Position numbers and translations under genes: made by a program
The notes under the pieces: generated by a model
What the model saw: only the letters and a program-made list of their open reading frames with translations
Told to the model about the DNA's origin: nothing
Database searches by the model: none
From: Sphaerisporangium corydalis
Lineage (GTDB): Bacteria > Actinomycetota > Actinomycetes > Streptosporangiales > Streptosporangiaceae
Assembly (NCBI RefSeq): GCF_025506355.1
Contig: NZ_JANZYP010000003.1
Coordinates: 62,001-126,000 of the forward strand
Direction: 5' to 3'
DNA length: 64,000 nt
In this document: piece by piece, positions 61,801 to 64,000 of the stretch
How positions within the stretch are numbered: position 1 is the stretch's first letter
Layout of the letters: each line of letters opens with the position of its first letter

Positions 61801-62371
61801 GCTTGTCGCCGGGGGCGCGCAGCACCGGGTCGCAGGCGACGTACAGATCGTGCGGCACCGGCACGTCGCCGACGAAGGCGGGGAAGGCGGCGTCCTGCTC
61901 GCCGGTCGCCCGCGTGGTGCGGTCGCTGTAGGCGTCGCCCTCCGCGTCCCCCACGTACACCGCCCGCAGGGCCGCGCGGGTGACCACCAGGCCGTCCTCG
62001 GTCTCGAAGACGACCTCCTGGTCCTCGCCCTCCACGGGGTCGGCCGCCACCCTGGTGCCCGAGGGGACGACCGCGTCGGCGGGGCTCCCCTCGGCCAGGG
62101 TGAACGTCAGCGGGACGCGCGCCGGGAGCGGCGGCAGCGGCCGGGTGCCGATCAGGTTCAGGAACGCCAGGTAGTCGCGGTCCGGGGCGCGGTTCACCCG
62201 CTCGACGACCAGTTCGGCGAACCGGGCGAAGACCCCGATCAGCGCCTCGCCGGCGTCGGGCGGGCCGTCCTGCGCCGGCCGCCACCCGCTGTACCGGGTG
62301 GCGAGCCTCTGGGTCTCGGCGATGAGGTCCGCGCGGTCGCGGGGGTCCACCGGCGGCGGCTGCGGCGTCAT
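58838..62371 (-). CDS. Large baseplate J-like wedge protein (Afp11-like)
   Basis: The 1177-residue protein starts at ATG 62371, overlapping the gp25 stop by 4 bp. The N-terminal part (LIAETQRLATRYSGWRP, EALIGVFARFAELVVERVNRAPDRDYLAFLNLIG) and the C-terminal gpJ-like part (LRARGPKALRHRGRAVTAQDIEDLAVESSPEV, GWDFGRRPRPSDLYSVVEALPGVDHV) flank a large inserted beta-rich middle (about 200-850). That middle is typical of eCIS baseplate proteins of the Afp11/Pvc11 kind rather than of phages. It should form the baseplate ring round the spike. Confidence 0.88.
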   Translation of the reverse strand: MTPQPPPVDPRDRADLIAETQRLATRYSGWRPAQDGPPDAGEALIGVFARFAELVVERVNRAPDRDYLAFLNLIGTRPLPPLPARVPLTFTLAEGSPADAVVPSGTRVAADPVEGEDQEVVFETEDGLVVTRAALRAVYVGDAEGDAYSDRTTRATGEQDAAFPAFVGDVPVPHDLYVACDPVLRAPGDKQVTLLLRTPDAALLDGWPITWSRWDGAAWRPVAHRSAVADGTWAVTLPGLPSLPPSVVNGISAGWVRGRLGMPLASGRSGIAPEAVASGASAPRGEVAGVYPFGATSQVKWFYLSADDVIAAGGGTAYLDFALSRPGTPRSASVPVRLVWSYRSSGGWRELGRSSSRAGERGTPGLTDTTLALTGDGRVSFGVPADWSREAFHGRLGRWLRVEIDDAGGAYGTLPQVGTLTAGYGWDLPEVTGVALRVDTAPEAMPSPAAFLDAAPVDLSKDFLPFGERPAFNDTFYCACPAELARPGAVLDLAVTLTNASDGGPVPKVRTEGSPMVAWETWNGKEWQDAAAGTDGYAFTGDAVLRITMPGEPVAVNGDVRHWVRARLTAGDYGTAARYVPPASGETGYRLVDATFAPPMVKTLSWRPGGDRAAEVPAEVCVGHNDFTYVTAGAGPFTPFATGAERDPALYLCFGAPFSPRPVTLYLQVEPPAPEDVGADRLARSEQSDPPRVVWEYSGPSGWTTLAAADETGGLSRGGLIRFVGPDDLISRSCFGQDGWWIRGRWEKGQFPYPPRLRRVTPNTTWAAQAVTVEENLGAGNGEPGQTFVTAQTPVLPGQRLVVREPEPPAHAEATALRAAEGTDAVTPAADGLGRDGETLVRWHAVPDFSASGPLDRHYTADPLTGEIRFGDGEAGRLPPRGDNNISLTYRTGGGAHGNRPAGTITRLQSAVPYVDAVTNHEDSQGGTPVEPEARLRARGPKALRHRGRAVTAQDIEDLAVESSPEVVRARAVPPDGFNPYALWLDPGSPEPTEEHLNVAAGATTVIVVPESAAARPIPGLVLLRQVEDHLRARCPATAVVKAAGPEWIEAVVTTTVVAVSADVADPLVARVSGALRAYLHPLTGGPLGEGWDFGRRPRPSDLYSVVEALPGVDHVHSLDIALTPLAVPSEQFATLLGRELGRRLGPGGPPAPEAEVRDWLGRALVCSGDHTITVKL

Positions 62372-62769
62372 GCGAGGTAGAAGGGGTAGACCAGGTTGAA
62401 TCGGCTGTTGCTCGATCGCACCTGGTAGTTGATCTCGATGAGCAGGCGGTTCGGGTCCGTGTCGTCCGCGACCGCGTAGACGTCCAGCACGTCGATGCGG
62501 GGCTCCCACTCGACCAGGGCCTCGCGCACCGACTCGACGACGGCGCCCGCGGTGGCGGCGTCGCGCACGCCGAACACGTGGTCGTGGATCCGGCACCCGA
62601 AGTCCGGGCGCATCACCCGCTCGCCCCGCGCGGTGCCGAGGATCGTCAGCATCGACTGGCGGATGGCCTCGTCTCCGGTCCCGGTCATCGCGATGCCGCC
62701 GCCCTGGTCCAGCCGGACGGGGAAGGCCCACCCCCGGCCGAGGAATCCCTGGTCCGTCCCGGCGCTCAT
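62368..62769 (-). CDS. gp25/gpW-like baseplate protein (sheath initiator)
   Basis: The 133-residue protein has the gp25 fold. It includes GRGWAFPVRLDQGGGIAMTGTGDEAIRQSMLTILGTARGERVMRPDFGCRIHDHVF and the conserved EPR core in VEWEPRIDVLDV near residue 90. In phage T4 and eCIS this protein nucleates the contractile sheath on the baseplate. It overlaps both neighbours by 4 bp. Confidence 0.93.
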   Translation of the reverse strand: MSAGTDQGFLGRGWAFPVRLDQGGGIAMTGTGDEAIRQSMLTILGTARGERVMRPDFGCRIHDHVFGVRDAATAGAVVESVREALVEWEPRIDVLDVYAVADDTDPNRLLIEINYQVRSSNSRFNLVYPFYLA

Positions 62770-63167
62770 CCGATCAGTACGGTGCCGGACGCGACCACCG
62801 TCCCCGACGGGAGATCGGACGGATCGTTGCAGGTCAGGGCCTTGTCCCCGGTGCGCGCCGCGGGTTTTCCGTTGATCGTGACGGTCGCGCTGCCGCCCTG
62901 GACGGTCGCGCGGTTCGACGGGGGGCGCTGGAACCCGGTGCCGGGGGCCGTCGGCATGTGCGCGGGCGTGTTGTCCGCGGTGCTGCCGGCCACCGCCGCC
63001 GGCCGGCCCATGATGAGCACGTCGGTGCTCAGCCCGCCGTTGAGCACACCGGTGAAGGCGTGCGGCAGCGGCGTGGGGGTCGGGTCCTTTCCCGGGGTCG
63101 GCACCATGACGACGTGGACGTCGGTGGCGACGACCCGGTCGCCCTGTTTGGCCGCCGGCTGGCCCAT
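62766..63167 (-). CDS. PAAR-like spike tip protein
   Basis: The 133-residue protein begins MGQPAAKQGDRVVATDVHVVM and repeats PAA/GKPA-type motifs (MGRPAAVAGS, INGKPAARTGDKAL). This is the PAAR-like pattern that forms a sharp metal-stabilised cone on the spike and can carry effectors. ATG 63167 has GGAGACC upstream; the longer in-frame reading overlaps the spike gene. No extra effector domain is fused. Confidence 0.87.
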   Translation of the reverse strand: MGQPAAKQGDRVVATDVHVVMVPTPGKDPTPTPLPHAFTGVLNGGLSTDVLIMGRPAAVAGSTADNTPAHMPTAPGTGFQRPPSNRATVQGGSATVTINGKPAARTGDKALTCNDPSDLPSGTVVASGTVLIG

Positions 63168-63187
63168 CGTGGTCTCCTCGCTGGTTC

Positions 63188-63826
63188 CTAGTTGATGTTG
63201 ACGGTCTGGCCCTTGGCCGTCAGCCGGCCGTCGGCCTTCAGCGCGAGTTCGGTGGCGGCCTGGATCTTCACGTCCGTCTTGGAGGTGATCTCCACGGCCT
63301 GGCCGCTCAGCGTGAGCTTCCCGCTCGCGGAGGTGACGGCGACGTCGGCGTCCGCGCTGATCGTGATCGTGCCGTCCTTGGTGCTGATCACGATGCTGTT
63401 CTTCTCGCTCTTGTCCACGATCTCGATCCGCTCCTCGCCGTCGGTGTCGACCAGGCGGATCACGTGACCGTTGCGCGACCTGATCACGCGGACGTCGTTC
63501 TTGCCGTCGTCGTTGGTCTCGGGCGGGTGGTCCTCGCCGTTCCACAGCCCGCCGAGCACGTACGGGGACGCGGGGTCGCCGTAGGAGAAGGCCACCAGCA
63601 CCTCGTCGTCGACCTCGGGCAGGAAGTAGACGCCCCGGCCCGCGCCCGCCATGGGCGAGGCGACCCGCGCCCAGCCGCTCTCCAGCTCGCCGGCCATCCA
63701 GGGCAGCTTGAGCCGGACGCGCCCGAGCCCGTCGGGGTCCTTGTTGTTGGTCACGATCCCGGACGCCACCCCGTAGAACCGGCCGTGCGTCGCCGCGGGC
63801 CCGAACAGCTCGCCCAAGTTCGTCAT
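63188..63826 (-). CDS. gpV/gp5-like spike protein (VgrG OB-fold part)
   Basis: In this 212-residue protein an OB-fold domain (ATHGRFYGVASGIVTNNKDPDGLGRVRLKLPWMAGELESGWARVASPMAGAGRGVYFLPEVDDEVLVAF) is followed by a beta-helical needle with repeated ITIS, VAVTS and LTLSG steps. That architecture fits the trimeric membrane-piercing spike of contractile systems. It overlaps the partial hub gene by 4 bp and is followed 20 bp later by the PAAR gene. Confidence 0.91.
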   Translation of the reverse strand: MTNLGELFGPAATHGRFYGVASGIVTNNKDPDGLGRVRLKLPWMAGELESGWARVASPMAGAGRGVYFLPEVDDEVLVAFSYGDPASPYVLGGLWNGEDHPPETNDDGKNDVRVIRSRNGHVIRLVDTDGEERIEIVDKSEKNSIVISTKDGTITISADADVAVTSASGKLTLSGQAVEITSKTDVKIQAATELALKADGRLTAKGQTVNIN

Positions 63827-64000
63827 GCCGAGTTCCTCCTCATGTTCATGGAGGTCAGGTACCCCTCGCCCGGCGCGACCGTGTGCGTGACACAGGTGAG
63901 GTAGTAGGTGCCGCTGAAGGTCTCGCCCGCCCCCTGGACGTCGACGACCGTGCCGGCGCGCAGGCCGGGGCGCCCCGAGCAGACGGCCTCCCCCTGGACG
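63823..64000 (-). CDS. gpD-like hub protein, C-terminal end only
   Basis: The reading frame enters from the right edge and ends at TGA 63823. The last 58 residues include GRPGLRAGTVVDVQGAGETFSGTYYLTCVTHTVAPGEGY, the normal end of phage late-control gpD / VgrG N-terminal hub proteins, which bridge the inner tube and the spike. Its ATGA overlap with the spike gene indicates coupling. The remainder lies outside the window. Confidence 0.8.
   Translation of the reverse strand, partial: VQGEAVCSGRPGLRAGTVVDVQGAGETFSGTYYLTCVTHTVAPGEGYLTSMNMRRNSA

Noticed and set aside
58625-62380. Plus-strand reading of 1251 codons opposite the baseplate J-like gene
   Set aside because: It is a shadow of the minus-strand gene in GC-rich DNA: Arg/Gly/Pro/Ala-rich with no domains, while the other strand gives a clear baseplate protein.
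1-64000. tRNA, rRNA and riboswitch genes
   Set aside because: I looked for cloverleaf-like and conserved rRNA segments and for known leader motifs and saw none. A tRNAscan-SE or Rfam search would be decisive.

Overview
The window is GC-rich DNA with GTG starts, strong GGAGG-type ribosome sites and several apparently leaderless genes. Large LuxR-type ATPase regulators (LAL family), LacI-controlled sugar uptake without its own ATPase, an AA10 LPMO, and a cutinase/PETase closely resembling the Thermobifida enzymes all point to a filamentous actinomycete. A member of the Streptosporangiales is my best guess, but this is inferred from gene content and not from any marker gene.

Layout. (1) 0.2-7.1 kb: a LAL-like ATPase that has lost its HTH; a MarR regulator with tandem palindromic operators divergent from wrbA and a DHA2 exporter; a leaderless winged-helix gene overlapping an SDR reductase; a STAS protein. 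(2) 7.2-24.6 kb: polysaccharide use. A surface-anchored LPMO, a LacI repressor and a sugar ABC importer (binding protein plus two permeases, no ATPase) read leftward. A secreted GH3 glucosidase further on has a promoter with CebR-like operators. Between them lie a zinc alcohol dehydrogenase, a UbiB-like kinase, an Lrp/MFS pair and a divergent AceE-like homodimeric 2-oxoacid dehydrogenase E1. (3) 24.6-35.4 kb: a patchwork of small accessory genes (VOC, XRE with two small partners, TPR protein plus Nudix, ArsR-AHSA1-DHFR-like operon, GNAT, TIGR03086, hydrolase/TetR pair). Its intergenic spaces hold at least seven copies of a hairpin-forming dispersed repeat and several tandem arrays. (4) 35.5-51.5 kb: a 1193-residue multidomain alpha-glucanase candidate (GH87-like), then three LAL regulators around a PETase-like cutinase and an amidase. 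(5) 51.7-54.35 kb: a small secreted protein, then a segment bounded by a perfect 29-bp inverted repeat that carries an O-methyltransferase, a frameshifted anti-sigma ATPase fragment and a truncated transposase. (6) 54.35-64 kb, running off the right edge: the baseplate and fibre module of a contractile injection system. Its order of transcription is gpD-like hub (partial), gpV/VgrG spike, PAAR tip, gp25, two baseplate wedge proteins, tail protein I, an S74-type tail fibre and a small coiled-coil protein. Most neighbours overlap by 4 bp, which indicates one translationally coupled operon.

The contractile injection system is the strongest candidate for an exciting system. Its fibre has a duplicated module, an internal array of about 10-residue repeats and a self-cleaving chaperone domain. 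The dispersed hairpin repeats and the number of unrelated tandem arrays between genes are the most striking non-coding signal. All calls come from reading the sequence; no database search was run.
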